A DNA stretch of 64,000 nt from Pollenia angustigena (lineage: Eukaryota; Arthropoda; Insecta; Diptera; Polleniidae), in contig OV884059.1 of the NCBI GenBank assembly GCA_930367215.1, forward strand, positions 228,779,803 to 228,843,802, written 5' to 3'. Shown here in pieces: positions 32,137 through 43,394 of the stretch. Position 1 is the first letter of the stretch. The number at the start of each line of letters is the position of its first letter. Position numbers and translations under genes: made by a program. The notes below the pieces were generated by a model, which was not told the DNA's origin, searched no databases, and saw only the letters and a list, made by a program, of their open reading frames with translations.

Positions 32137-33485
32137 ATCTTCATAAAAGTAGCGTTTAAGCATGTCAGGGAGATCGTGTGTTACCTGATTCAAGTTTTTT
32201 TTTGCTTTGTGTGTGGTGAATATTTGGTTAAAAAAAAGGATATGCAATATCAGAATCATTGAAATATGCATATTTACATTATATTGGTTTTGCTGTCAGA
32301 AACTGGGAAAAACCGTGGACACCAACAATGTTTTGCATATTCTTCATTCGCATTTAGATTTTTTTGCAAAAAAAAAGAAAAAACTTAGTGCAGTGAGCGC
32401 GAACAAGGCGAACGTGCTCACCAAGATTGTATGAAAATTTAAAGAATTTATCAAGGATTTTGGGACAAATGCATGCTGGGAGACTATTGCTGTACTCTAA
32501 TACGTGAAACCGAACCAACAAAATACAAACGATGTTCAAATAACGCCATTCACTTTTGAAAATTCATTGATTTTTAAATAAGCTAGTGATTTTTAATGTA
32601 AAAAACGCACAAAAACTTTTTTTGTATCTCGAAAACCTGACGTGATAGAGTAAAACCAATAACAGATTCTAATTCACCCCACAAAATTACAATAGGAAGA
32701 TATTTGGTTGCTCCAGTCCAAAACCTTTTAAGAGGAGAATTTAAGCTTCCTAAATAACCACCTCAGTCTTGTTGTTGTTAGTTAAAAGATAACCAACTAT
32801 ATGGATGGTAGAAACTTGTCCATAAATATGCGGTCTTGAGTACATATAGTCGTTTACGAGATCGAGAACCGTAATAACGGAGATTATGATAATTTTTTTA
32901 CATGGGGGTTAACTCAACCACTGTATTGATTTATAAAAAAAATATTCCAATTCCCCAAAGAATAAATTACAGAAAAAAATACTTGTTGTATTGATTTAGG
33001 TTTGTCCACTTAAACGTCAAGGAAAACATGCATTGAATGTTAGACAGAAATCAGATACGAATATACTGAAAATTATTCGGTAATAACGAATCTTCAATGA
33101 TCTACATTGATCTGGTGGTAAAAAGATATGTAAATCTGAAAACAATTTTGTAAAAAAGAGAATATATTTTGTAAAAGGAAACGATAGAAAATAAATTTCG
33201 CGCTAATAACTTTCTACTGTATTCACATTGGTTTCCAAATTTTTCGGACTTTAAAATTACCAAAAACGGCTTAAATTGTTATGCAAAAAATATGCATTGC
33301 AAATTAAGGCGTTTATTCAAAAAACTCTAAAGCGGCTCATACACTTGCAATATAATTGTTCTTTTAATTCTTATTGCACAACGAAAAGAAGTGCAATCAA
33401 TATATGTAAGTATGTACTGTGAAGTGTGTTGACAACAAAGTACGATGTTGTTTTGCTTTAAAGGTTATGTTTTGCTTTTAATTAG
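32137..33485. other. No recognisable feature
   Basis: AT-rich. Small frames (32207-32434, 32354-32539) overlap each other on opposite strands and show no motifs. Confidence 0.4.
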
Positions 33486-33533
33486 AATTGCGCCATATTT
33501 TAACAAGTCTATGCGTTTGTTCGATAGTACGTA

Positions 33534-35231
33534 CTATGCTGTCTTCTGAAACTGGTGATCTGGGATGCATCCGCTCTCATTTAGTATGGGGGTCAACTTA
33601 CTCACAAGCAGTTTTTCAAACAGTTTTGACACATTAGACAATAAGCTTATAGGCTTAGGTATCATGGTAATAATTGACATCTTCCATTCCGCAGGATAAT
33701 ATTCTATACTTAAAACAGCATTAAAAATAAAAAGAATTACCCTTTTTGCTATATAAATTTTATCAGGACCTGAGGCTTTCTTTGATTTTAAGCCAGCAAT
33801 AACATTTTCAATATCCCTAATGTTAAATCTCAGAGGAGTGGCAGCTTCAGCGACCATTGGTGGCAGCTCAACCATATCAGTGGAAACGTTTGGAGTAAAT
33901 ACCTTTAGCAAATGGTTAACAAATAAAGTACCTTTTTCTGCATCAGTTCTTGCCCAGTCACCAGTCCTTAATGGAGGTTTACACATTTCAGGTCTTTTAA
34001 GCCCTTTGGCTGCTCGCCATAACGAATAATCAGTTTGTGGTGTTGCGTCTAGATTTTGCAGAAATTTGTTCAAGGATGCCATTTTTTGAAGGTCAAGTAA
34101 TTTTTTAAGCTGTTTAGTACAATTCCTTAGCCTAATTTTTAGCTGTGGGGATCTGCAGAGTTGCCATTCTCTTCGAACTTTTCTTTTTTCAGATAACAGC
34201 CGTTCAACATCTTCAGAATAAATTTTTTTAAATCTCACCTGTGGAGAGGTATAAGTAGCATTTTGGACAGCTTGCGTAATGTTAGTATTTAGCTGTCTAA
34301 TAGATTCCTCTATGTCTTCAGGCGTTTGTAACGGCAAGTTTTCCGTGCAGTGGGCACTTAAATATTTTTTGTATTTTAACCAATTAATACATGAGTGCAC
34401 TAAATAGTAATTGGGTGAGGTTGTTAAGAGTGAGTGTATTGTAATAATAGTGGGTGTGTGGTCTGAGGATAAATCTAAAGAAGCTTCTACTTGTATTATT
34501 TAACTGGGAACTCCTTTTACGACTCCGAAATCAATTATGTCAGGAATTTTATTTCGGCCTGTTAGCCAATAGGTAGGTTGACCACTTGAAATTACGTTTA
34601 AACCCATTTTAGAAATTGTGTCAAACAAAACCCGACCTCTAGGAGTGATTAGTCTTGATCCACAGAATGTGTGCTTAGCGTTGTAGTCACCGGCAGCCAA
34701 AAATCGTGGGCCTAGCTTATTAAAAAATGTTCTATAATCACTTTCTACAATAGAATGCCTAAGGGGGGTTAAATTGAAGAAATTACCAGGTTTTGATGAC
34801 AATTGTCAATGCAGATGTTAGTTGCTTGAAGATAGTCTTCGCAATGATCACCCATTAAGTAGTGTTTTAATTGCGATTTAATAAGTATAGCCGAGCCACC
34901 GCAAGCTCTACCTCGGGGGTCCTTGGTGTCATATAGGGTATACCCGTTAATTTTAAAAAAGCTTCTTGATGTCAAATGCATCTCTGAGATAAGCATAACA
35001 TCAATTTGTTTATCAATCATAACAGCGTCTTCACCTGACAATTTTTTGTCATACCAAACGTCAAAGTCTATTTAAAAAAACTCGAAAATTTTTGTTAGCG
35101 TTTTTTTAATATGAAGTTTGACGTTTGGTATGACAAAAAATTGTCAGGGGAAGACGCTATGTAAAGTATTCGAGTTCGTTTTTATGTTGGCGGATGCCGT
35201 TTGCGTTCCAAAAACAAATTTTAAAGTTCAT
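33534..35231 (-). pseudogene. Jockey-type ORF2: endonuclease and partial RT
   Basis: From the ATG at 35231 the minus strand reads MNFKICFWNANGIRQHKNE, is broken by a palindromic insertion, then continues IDVMLISEMHLTSRSFFKI, RACGGSAILIK, RFLAAGDYNAKHTFCGS and PTYWLTGRNKIPDIIDF: the endonuclease motifs in order. The RT region (34400-33534) has VIAGLKSKKASGPDKI, YPAEWKMSIITMIPKP, LLSNVSKLFEKLL and PDHQF. Catalytic RT motifs A and C are not present because the sequence ends soon after PDHQF. About ten residues are missing between PKP and SLLS. The product would nick the target and reverse-transcribe; this copy cannot. Confidence 0.85.
35024..35158. mobile_element. 135-bp palindromic insertion in Jockey ORF2
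   Basis: AGCGTCTTCACCTGACAATT at the left is matched in inverted orientation by AATTGTCAGGGGAAGACGCT at the right; the arms pair over about 42 bp through TTTTGTCATACCAAACGTCAAA. It lies between the ORF2 segments HKNELEYF and IDVMLISE, where intact relatives have only a few residues. It is either a MITE or a local inverted duplication. Confidence 0.65.
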
Positions 35232-36221
35232 GGTTTGTTGAATACAGTCTGCAATAATGTAGACTGCATTTTTAATATTTTCTGCATCATGCAGGTCATG
35301 TTGGTTGTGAAAAAATTTACTGTTTGAATTAGGGTTTTTAATAAAGCTTCAATTCGACTTACATCAAGGCCAGAATTTACGTTGGCAATAGGTCCTTTTT
35401 GAGATGTGGCCTGGTTAGACTTTAAAGCGTTAGCGTATGAGAACTGACTGTTAGGTATTTTATGAGCTATGGCCTGGTTGGGCTGCAAAACGTTGGCGTA
35501 CAAGGGCCGGCTGGTAGCTGATTGGGACAACTGAGGATAATTATTGTTATCGATAATAGGTTGTGCGTGCTTCGAATTACGTCTTTTTGACAAGGACTGC
35601 TTAACGTGGGCATAAACAGGCCAGCCCCTGTAGTTGGCAGTGTGGTTTTCACCGCAATTGCGACATTTTTTAATTTTTGAATCATCTTTAGGTTTATCAG
35701 AAATAGCAGTGCCATGTAATTCATCGCACACGACTAGAGTTTTTTTTTTCCCGGAGTTTTTCGATTCCCGGGAAAGCGGGAAATTTTTTTGATCCCGGGA
35801 TCCCGCTCCATATAAATAATACACAGTAAATTTGTTTTTAAATAATGAAAAAAAACTTTTATTAAAAAACTTAAGGTAACTTGTTTACAAAGTAAGTAAA
35901 AGAAATCCTTAAATACTACAAAATTAAATGAAGATTAAAAGAGGAACTTGAATTATTATTACCTTACGGTTTTATATGTAAATTCCGTATTAATATTATG
36001 CTCTAGATACAAGATAAAAAATTAAGATAAACATAACAATTTAATTCATAAAACAATAATAAAAACAAACACAAATTGAGGTACTCAAGATATGAGATCA
36101 AAAAGTTAATTCATAAAATAGTTAAAATATTTTAAATAAATATATTAACATTTTTTAACGGCTTAGGAAATAACTTTCTGACACACTCAAAGCGCTTAGT
36201 TAGTCGTCAAAAAGTATATTA

Positions 36222-36632
36222 GCTGAATTCACACCGAGCTTGTTAGTTTGTTAGTCGTTAATCGTTACTTTTTTACACGCATTTTGTTTTTGTATATTTA
36301 ACGCGCTACCGTATTAACATTTATCAAATTAACGACACGGCACCCCTGATAAAATAGTTGTTAGTTGGTAACTCACTACTAACCGTCAGTAAACGTTATT
36401 TGTGTCAAAGCATGAGTAATTAAATGGTTGACAATTGTTTTTTTTACACTTTCTCATGGCATGTTTTATTTTTTCCAGAATAATAAATTGTGTCAGAACA
36501 ATAAATCAGTTGTTTTACTACGAAAGTTACCAGACTAACAAAGTTTTAAAAAGGTGGTCGTTCACAGTTGGTAACTTTAACAAATTAACAAACTACCGAG
36601 TAACAAATTAACAAGTTCGGTGTGAATACCAC
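36222..36632. mobile_element. TTCACAC-type MITE nested in the hAT element
   Basis: GCTGAATTCACACCGAGCTT at the left is matched by AAGTTCGGTGTGAATACCAC at the right; both arms carry GTTAGTTTGTTA/AACAAATTAAC-type sequence. The flanks TTA and TAT fit a TWA-like duplication poorly. It is younger than the hAT element that contains it. Confidence 0.6.
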
Positions 36633-37014
36633 TATTGATTATTTTATTTACTAATTACCATGTTTCCCAAAAATTTCGTTAATTTTTTTTATCGAGGTTG
36701 GATAGATAGTTAAAAGTGCACCGTTGTAGAAGGCTTTTGATTCACAATATGAAGCATTTTTTTTATAAACAACGTCTATATCAGTCAAATGTATGTCAAG
36801 GTTCATGCAAAAAATAGCATCAAACTCTAACAAACCTTTTCATTTCATTAGGTCTATGTAATCTTTAGGACAATTTGTTGTTTTTTGTTTTTCAAATTGT
36901 ATGTTGTAGTATCTTACACGAGTTTCCAAATTTTTTTTTATTTCGGTTTCCCCGCACTTCTAGGGTATATAAACCAACACAAATTGAAAAAAAAATGTGT
37001 TTATCACCTAATAA

Positions 37015-37239
37015 ACATATCGCTCCTTCATTGCAACATAGTCATATCTCAAAAAATCAAAAATTGTAAGTTATTTAAGCAAAATGTTCCTTCATGCCTT
37101 CTCGTATTTTATCTCAAACTGAACCGAAGTTATAGCAAAATATATCTTTAAATCGGTACATTTTGAAAACTTTAATCGCATTTTGCCAAGTTCATTTGTT
37201 TTTGTAGATATGACTATGTTGCAAAAAAGGAGCTATATG
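37015..37239. mobile_element. CATATCGCTCCTT MITE nested in the hAT element
   Basis: CATATCGCTCCTTCATTGCA is matched by TGCAAAAAAGGAGCTATATG; the arms continue ACATAGTCATATCT. The element is 225 bp and non-coding. Confidence 0.7.
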
Positions 37240-38237
37240 TCAAGGTATCTGCTATGTTTAAGACTTGTCCATGGACAATTAAACTTTACTACCTGCATCT
37301 TATTTTGAATTAATATTCTTTATTAACTTTTCACTTCACTAAATTTATTAATTATCAACTGTTGCGATGCCTATTCTGCTTTAAGTAGATTTATTGCATC
37401 AGGAGACATTGATTTACGTATGTACTCACTTCTTGTAATTGATCTAATCGACAACCCATCCACAGATGCTTATTTTAGGAGAATAGAAAACTAAATTTCA
37501 AAGTATAAATAGCTGTTTTCTTAAACTATGAGGAATTTTTTATTTCCCGGGATCCCGCATGAAAAATCCCGGGAAAGCGGGAAATATAATTATTGAAATT
37601 CCCGGGAATTGCCGGGACGGGAAATCCCGGGAAAAAACCCTACACACGACACAAACGGTGCTCAACTTACAATATGTTCTGGTGTGGCCGTATTCTTGGC
37701 AATTCAGGCATTTGATGGGCTCTGCTCGCTTATGTGGTTCCTTTACTCTTCCGTGCAGTAAATACTTTAAATTATAAATAGGGTGTATTTCATTCTTGTT
37801 TAATTTAATGTCACCTGGTTCCAGTTCCACACGAAATAGTGGTTGAAGGACTCTCTCTCTATTTTTAATGTTAGTAAAATTTTTCACTTTAAAATTATTA
37901 TTTAACAGACCCGCTTTAATCTCCTCTGGATCCACATATGAATCGATACCCTTTTACCACTACCTGGAGGCCCTTGGCACTTTTAAGTTGGTATGTGTAA
38001 AAATTTTATTTTGTGTTTCGAACTCCGAAACTACTGTGCGGTAAGAATTTTCCTGATAAACTTGAATTTTTGTCTCGTGTATTACGCCTCGTTTTAAAGG
38101 ACTGACGTAAAACGCCTGTTCTCCAATTAATTGCACTAGCATTTTAATTAACTCATTTGAGTTTTTCTCTCTCAAAAATATTCGTTTTACACTTCATCTT
38201 TCGATCGGAATTGATTCCTGTGACAGGCCTGCATATA

Positions 38238-39060
38238 AAGGGTGGTTAAATTTTAAGGGCCGATGTTGAATCTGAAAGTAAAAGTAAAGTTTTTTTCTGC
38301 ATTTCATTTGACATTTCACACAATTTGACCATGGAAAGATACACAATCGAGCAACGCGTTAAAGTTCTTCAGGCTTATTATGAAAATAGGCGTTCAAATC
38401 AAAATGCATATCGTGCACTTCGGGATTCAGTGATGAGACACATTTTCTCTCATCTGTGGATTCGTCAATAAGCAGAATTGCCGCATTTGGGCGAATGATA
38501 ATAATCGAAGAGGGATTGTCGAAAAACCAATACACCCACAAAGAGTGACTGTTTGGTGCGGTTTATGAGATGGCGACATCATCGAGCCGTATTTTTTTCA
38601 AAATTAGGCCGGTCAGGCAGTTACTGTGTTCGCTATGGTGATATGATAACGAACTTTTTATGGCCTGAATTGGAAGATATGGATGATATGTGGTTTCAAC
38701 AAGACGGTGCCACTTGCCACACAGCTAACGAAACAATGGCTCTTTTACGCAACAAACTCAATGGCCGTGTTATCTCACGTGGTGGCGATGTCAATTGGCC
38801 GCCAATATCATGTGATTTGACACTGTTGGACTTCTTTCTTAGGGGTTATTTGAAAGAAAAGGTGTACGGCGATAAGCCAGCAACAATTCAAATGCTAAAG
38901 CATGAGATAATTCGGCACATTACCGGCATAGAACCTAAATTATGCCTCAGCGTCATCAAAAATTTGGACCATCAGATGGCCGATAAGTTATTCCATACAT
39001 GTTGAGCTGTTGTGAAACATTTGAAAGCAAAAATTATAAATCTGTAATTTGTAATTTTTG
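38238..39060 (+). mobile_element. rosa-like (DD41D) mariner, internally deleted
   Basis: The left end reads AAGGGTGGTTAAATTTTAAG, just before the transposase start. The matching right terminus (ending in ACCACCCTT) is not present, so the 3' end is truncated near 39060. It abuts the truncated N-terminal end of the Jockey ORF1, so it may have inserted there or recombined with it. Confidence 0.65.
38331..39005 (+). pseudogene. rosa-like mariner transposase, deleted and frameshifted
   Basis: It starts MERYTIEQRVKVLQAYYENR at 38331, then jumps by a large deletion to FSDETHFLS (first catalytic Asp). After a frameshift come KQNCRIWANDNNR and HPQRVTVWCGL, then an open stretch from 38553 with MWFQQDGATCHTANE (second Asp, about 38703), DVNWPPISCDLTLLDFFLRG (third Asp, about 38829) and GYLKEKVYGDKPATI. 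There are 41 residues between the second and third Asp, the DD41D spacing of the rosa group of mariners known from tephritid flies. The helix-turn-helix DNA-binding region is deleted after about 33 residues. Confidence 0.85.
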
Positions 39061-39149
39061 ATAGACATGTGCATATGTTACATATGGATTTTACATCTAA
39101 CAAAGCCTCTGTAAAATACATGCCGTGTAAAAATACCTTAAGATCAATA

Positions 39150-39210
39150 TTAAAGGAATAACAAACTGAATGACAATCTAATATATACCCTTTCCAACTG
39201 TAGTTAGTGA
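39150..39210 (-). repeat. Eroded HINE-like 5' end
   Basis: AACAAACTGAATGACAATCT followed by ATATACCCTTTCCAACTGTA resembles the ACGGAATGACAAACTTAATATACCC block next to HINE 5' ends. Confidence 0.4.
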
Positions 39211-39877
39211 TCAGTATGAAAACTTAAAACTAGAGCAATTTAAGTGGACATAAATGCGTTGCTGCCTGTTTAAAGAAAAAAAAAAAACATATGTTTGTAT
39301 AAAACATAAAAAAAATAAATATCAAATATTAACAAGGAGACACTATGAAAAAGCCCCGCCGAGGCGCGCCGCTTAGCTAGAAAAACTAATAAAAATTTTG
39401 TATTATTCCAAAGCTGAATAAAAAAAGTATTAAGTGAAGGCAAAACTAGTTGACCATGTGGCATGAGAGCTGCGTATCAGTCTATGCCACATACACGTAT
39501 GATAAAAACCCACAAAACTCTACTTTGCTCCATCACGCCACGCGCTTAATATTTGTTTCTATCTGCATCTATGAAATGTAAGGCAGTACCGGTATCTGTG
39601 TCTGTATGTTTTGCTACTTGCCATGACAATGTTTATGAAAATTGCGTTATTTGGAAAATGTTTTTTATTTTATGCACAAGTATTTTTATTTCGTGGCGTG
39701 GTCATGTTTATATTTGATTGTTTTTTATTGCGATAAATAATTGAAATTCAAAATAAATTTTTTCATATATGGGAAATATTATTTTGTTTATTTTTTTTGT
39801 CTTTGCTATATTTGAATTCGTAATGCAATAGAAAATGTAGCGCATAATTTTTGGAAAAACAAACTAAATTAAATTAA

Positions 39878-40885
39878 ACAAGTTAGAGTGCTATGTTCGG
39901 CTGTGCCGAATCTTTGATACCCTCCACCGACAGATCGAATGTTTAAGGAGTAATTTCTGTATGATGTTATTATTATCTTAAACTGTGACGATTTGTTATT
40001 AATTATGGTTTTAGGCGACTAAACTGTTTTCCGGTAGTAGGGTTTATATGGGGCCTAGGGTAAATTATGGACCGATCATCACGAAATTTCACAGCGTCAT
40101 TTCTAGTCATTTAAAACTGTGACGTACCAATTTCTGTTATGCTAGCATTATTAATTATGGTGTTAGGTGTACTAAAATGTTTTCCGAGAGTAGGGTTTCT
40201 ATGGGCCCTAGGGTAAATTATGTACCGATCTTCACGAAATTTCCCAGTATCATTTGCAGTCGTACAAAACTGTGACGAGCCAAAATTTGTTATGATTGCA
40301 TTATTTTTTACGGTTTTAGGCGTACTAAACTGTTTTCCGGTAGTAGGGTTTCTATGAGGCCTAGGGTAAATTATGTACCGATCTTCACGAAATTTCACAG
40401 TGTCATTTGTAGTCATATAAAACTGTGACGTACCAAATTTTGTTACGGTAGCGTTATTTTTTACGATTTAAGGCGTACTAAACTGTTTTCCGGGAGTATT
40501 GTTTATATGGGGCTTAGGGTAAATTATGGCGGGATCATCACGAAATTTAACAGCGTGATTTCCAGTCAACTAAAACAAATTTTTGCAAAATCTTATCTCA
40601 TTCCGTGCCTTGTTCCAGCATTTATGTTGTTTTTTGTAACAAAATTATAACTACAAGCAATTTGGCACCAAGTTGGTTCATTTCTTTTGAGTTGTTCGAA
40701 AGTGAGCGTGTTTTCAACAGACGGACAGACGGACAGACAGACGGACATGGCTAAATCGACTTAGAATTACTCAAGGACCCAGAATATATATACTTTATGG
40801 GGTCTGAGATGAATAATAAAAAAGTTTCACACGGAATGACAAACTTAATATACCCTCTTCACAACTAATTGTGGTGGAGGGTATA
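39878..40885 (-). mobile_element. HINE copy 5
   Basis: Reverse orientation, with the hairpin TATGTTCGGCTGTGCCGAATC at the left and the CTAATTGTGGTGGAGGGTATA end at the right. Four central units of about 150 bp are present (TTAGGYGTAC near 40166, 40316 and 40470; TTAGGCGAC near 40011). A minus-strand frame (40111-40416) crosses two units with the same KFREDRYIIYPR repeat as the other copies. The GACGGACAGACGGACAGACA block is at about 40720. Confidence 0.8.
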
Positions 40886-41251
40886 AAAACTAGCAAGTGA
40901 ATCGAATCGATTTTTTTGTGAGTTGTATGCGATGTTGTCTATTTAGTATTGACCATTGCATTAGATTTTATTTTTAGTTTACTTGTTTTGCATTTCGGTT
41001 TTAAATTTAAGATTTTGTTAACAATTTATAGATTACGTGGCTTAAAACTTCGAAAAATAAATTGATTTACAGTTTGAGTAATTTTTGAGGTTTAATTAAA
41101 ATCAATAAAATTCTTAATTATAAAATAAATAAATAAAAAAAAAACACTTAGAGAACTAACGGTTTATTTAAAGGAAAAAAACCATAACGTTTTCAAAATG
41201 GTAAAAACGTAAACATTTTTATCAGAAATAGGATTGTAATATTTAAATAAA

Positions 41252-41293
41252 AATTAAGTTAAAGTGCAGTATTCGGCTGTGCGGAATCTTCGA
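41252..41293 (-). repeat. HINE 3' hairpin fragment
   Basis: AAGTTAAAGTGCAGTATTCG and GGCTGTGCGGAATCTTCGAT are a worn 3' terminal block. No other part of the element follows. Confidence 0.5.
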
Positions 41294-41577
41294 TTTCATA
41301 AAAATTTTAGTGCTTGTTAAAAAGTTTGCTATTTTTCGCGAATTTTAGCCAAGGTCGCTTTCACGATTTTTAATAAATATTAGATATCTATTGCAATCAT
41401 GGCGCGGTTATGCGTAAGAAATAGAAATAAACCTATCGCAGAGTTGGCTACGCACGACGATTTTAGGTCTACGCAATGATTGTGTGTACTTTCATATACA
41501 CCAATGTGTTTTAGTTCTGGCAACGAATATTCGCTGCGAATAATTCGACGTTCGTCCCAGTTGTGTTTCTAGCATTA

Positions 41578-41775
41578 GCGTACGGCTCATACCTCCAGAA
41601 ACGATATTTATTTTTTTTAGTGTTTGTGTATACGAACACAACCCTAAATAGAGTTCGTAACTATGTATTTTCAAAAAAGTAATGAACATAAAATAGTGTT
41701 CTGTTTTTCGTTTTAAAACAGAACAATTGTAATGGCTTTTATGTTCTATAGTGTTTGTTGGCTTGTTTGTGTATT
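41578..41775 (+). mobile_element. Fragment of the CAGTGTTCGAAAATA hAT MITE
   Basis: GGCTCATACCTCCAGAAACG, GAACACAACCCTAAATAG, AACAGAACAATTGTAATGG and TTATGTTCTATAGTGTTTG match 50290-50480 of copy B in the same order. It is cut off at the CCCTGCA element that begins at 41776. Confidence 0.65.
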
Positions 41776-42149
41776 CCCTGCAAATAATAGGACCAGTCCA
41801 AACACGCGTGTAAAGAGTAGTCCACAAGGGACCAGGACTAGTCCAAAACTAACTCAAACGTATGGAAAAAACCTGGTCTATTTAACATTACGATGTCCTA
41901 GGAAAGGACCATATAACCCACCTTTGGACCACTAAGGAGTAGTTTTAAAACTACTCCATGGTATACTCAAGAGGATTAGTTTTGAAGTCGTTTAAAAACG
42001 AAAGCATGTCGTTAAAAAACGAAGACATGTCGTCTCACTACAAACACTTTTTAACAATGACATGGTTCATGCTTGCATTACATCGGACCAGTCCATGGAG
42101 TAGTCCATTTTATCAAAATGGATCAGGTGGTCCAATTTTATTTGCAGGG
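41776..42149. mobile_element. CCCTGCA inverted-repeat element, copy B
   Basis: CCCTGCAAATAATAGGACC at the left is matched by GGTCCAATTTTATTTGCAGGG at the right. It is rich in GGACTAGTCC, ACTCCATGG and GGAGTAGT motifs and is a relative of 12129-12655. Frames at 41732-41935 and 41958-42218 arise from these repeats. Confidence 0.65.
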
Positions 42150-42209
42150 TTGGCACATGTTTTGCTTCTGCAAAATTTTTTCGCTGGCTTTTTGTTTTTA
42201 TTCGTTTAT

Positions 42210-42300
42210 GTACAGTGAAACTTCGACCATTCGTACAAATATAATTTTAGGTATAGTCGGTTTACTGAGTTGTACGGGCTATAGTAGACAATTTTTGAAA
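42210..42300. repeat. Possible lone pogo-like terminus
   Basis: TACAGTGAAACTTCGACCAT followed by TCGTACAAATATAATTTTAG resembles CAGTGAAAC-type pogo/Tigger ends. No partner end was found. Confidence 0.3.
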
Positions 42301-42642
42301 TAATCTGAATTTTTTCTTTTGGAAACTTTGTCACAGCAAATACCATGCCTTAACTTAAATTGATCTAACCAGCTCGATAAAACTCCTCCTACCTGTCATC
42401 TTTACGTAAACAAATTGTCCTTCGCTTTAAAAATTTCTGAAGAAGTCAGGATATGATTGTGCTGCAAAAACCATGTGTAAAGTGCTTTCTCTCATTCTGG
42501 ATTTCCCGCTTCTTGTATATCTTTTCTATTTTCTTAAAAAAAGTTGTATATTACTCCACGTCTACAACTGACATGATTTGCTGTTATAACATGATGTTAT
42601 AAAAGCGTTGTTAAAACATTTGCATTAACAACCGGGTTATAA

Positions 42643-42905
42643 GTCTGAGTTCATACGGCTCATGTCTTATTGACAAGATTCTTCCTTTTTCTTCTTTGAA
42701 CATGAATTGGCGTTCAAATGATTCATGTCATGTGGACGACATGCGCTTTTTTGATATTGAAAACAATAACAAAATTAAACAACGAATGAAAAAGCAAAAC
42801 GTAAAGACAGTACATGCATCTGTGTACTCGTTTCTTTTCCCCTCGTCCCTCTCGCCTATAAAGTAGCAACCATGCCAATAAGACAAATGCCGTATGAACA
42901 CAGAC
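42643..42905. mobile_element. TTCATAC-type MITE, TAA duplication, copy B
   Basis: GTCTGAGTTCATACGGCTCA is matched by GCCGTATGAACACAGAC. TAA is on both sides (42640-42642, 42906-42908). Its right half carries CTCGTCCCTCTCGCCTATAA followed by AGTAGCAA, the same module as in the 149-bp family (10937-11085). It is longer than copy A at 28559, which lacks part of the middle. Confidence 0.85.
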
Positions 42906-43394
42906 TAACATGAGAAAACCTCGTACATGATGAGTCTCTACTTAACACTTACATCAGATTTGTGTTAATGTTAAGCATTTCATGTCAGTTGTAGACTGTA
43001 GTTATGAAAATGGTTCAAATGTTACAGGGTCCATTATGGGTATTCGAAATAAATAGTTTTATTTTCTACTTATTTTATTTTTAATTGTAACATAGAATTT
43101 TTCGCCAACCTGCCTAATAGTTTTTTCCTCATTAAGAAACTGAAGTAATGAAAGTGCAAAATGTAAATGAGCGTGGGAAATGTGAATATCAAAACATGTG
43201 ATGTAAAAACGGCAAAACAGCGGCACTCAATTTTTGTTCTTGCATAAAAAAATTTGTCCGGATTGTAGATGTAAACATTTTAAATTTTCCGAAAAGTGGA
43301 AGCGTCTGACGTCCAGACTGGCGCATGTCCGGGCTATAAAAAATGCACTGTATATTGTATTTGTAGTGTGTAAGTACAACTGAAATGTACGAAG

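Larger units (their letters stand above)
35735..37642. mobile_element. 1.9-kb hAT element in Jockey ORF1, perfect 8-bp duplication
   Basis: It starts TAGAGTTTTTTTTTTCCCGG and ends in the inverted equivalent CCCGGGAAAAAACCCTA. CACACGAC is present on both sides (35727-35734, 37643-37650). Subterminal CCCGGGAAAGCGGGAAA and GATCCCGGGATCCCG motifs occur at both ends. The duplicated octamer encodes the end of VCVVC on both sides, so excising one copy restores the ORF1 frame. The interior holds two other MITEs (36222-36632, 37015-37239) and no convincing transposase; a minus-strand stretch near 37330-37480 is too short to judge. Confidence 0.9.
35228..38175 (-). pseudogene. Jockey-type ORF1 (gag) with zinc knuckles, split
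   Basis: The N-terminal part (38175-37540) encodes QAFYVSPLKRGVIHETKIQV, FKVKNFTNI, PLFRVELEP and the knuckle CLNCQEYGHTRTYC (C-x2-C-x4-H-x4-C), then VCVVC. The hAT element follows, and the C-terminal part (35734-35228) resumes at VVCDELHG, then KKCRNCGENHTANYRGW. Later knuckles have lost expected Cys residues (YRGW instead of YRGC). A stop near 37960 separates the first two pieces. ORF1 proteins of this type bind the element RNA. The stop TGA overlaps the ORF2 ATG. Confidence 0.8.
33490..38200 (-). mobile_element. Jockey-type LINE, split by a hAT element
   Basis: On the minus strand this is a gag-like ORF1 with zinc knuckles followed by an endonuclease-RT ORF2, with the ORF1 stop and ORF2 start overlapping (ATGA at 35228-35231), as in Jockey-clade LINEs. 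ORF1 is interrupted by the hAT element at 35735-37642, and ORF2 by a palindromic insertion at 35024-35158. The copy stops inside the RT domain near 33490 rather than at a poly-A tail, so its 3' end was lost by deletion. That is unusual for LINEs, which normally lack their 5' end. Confidence 0.8.
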
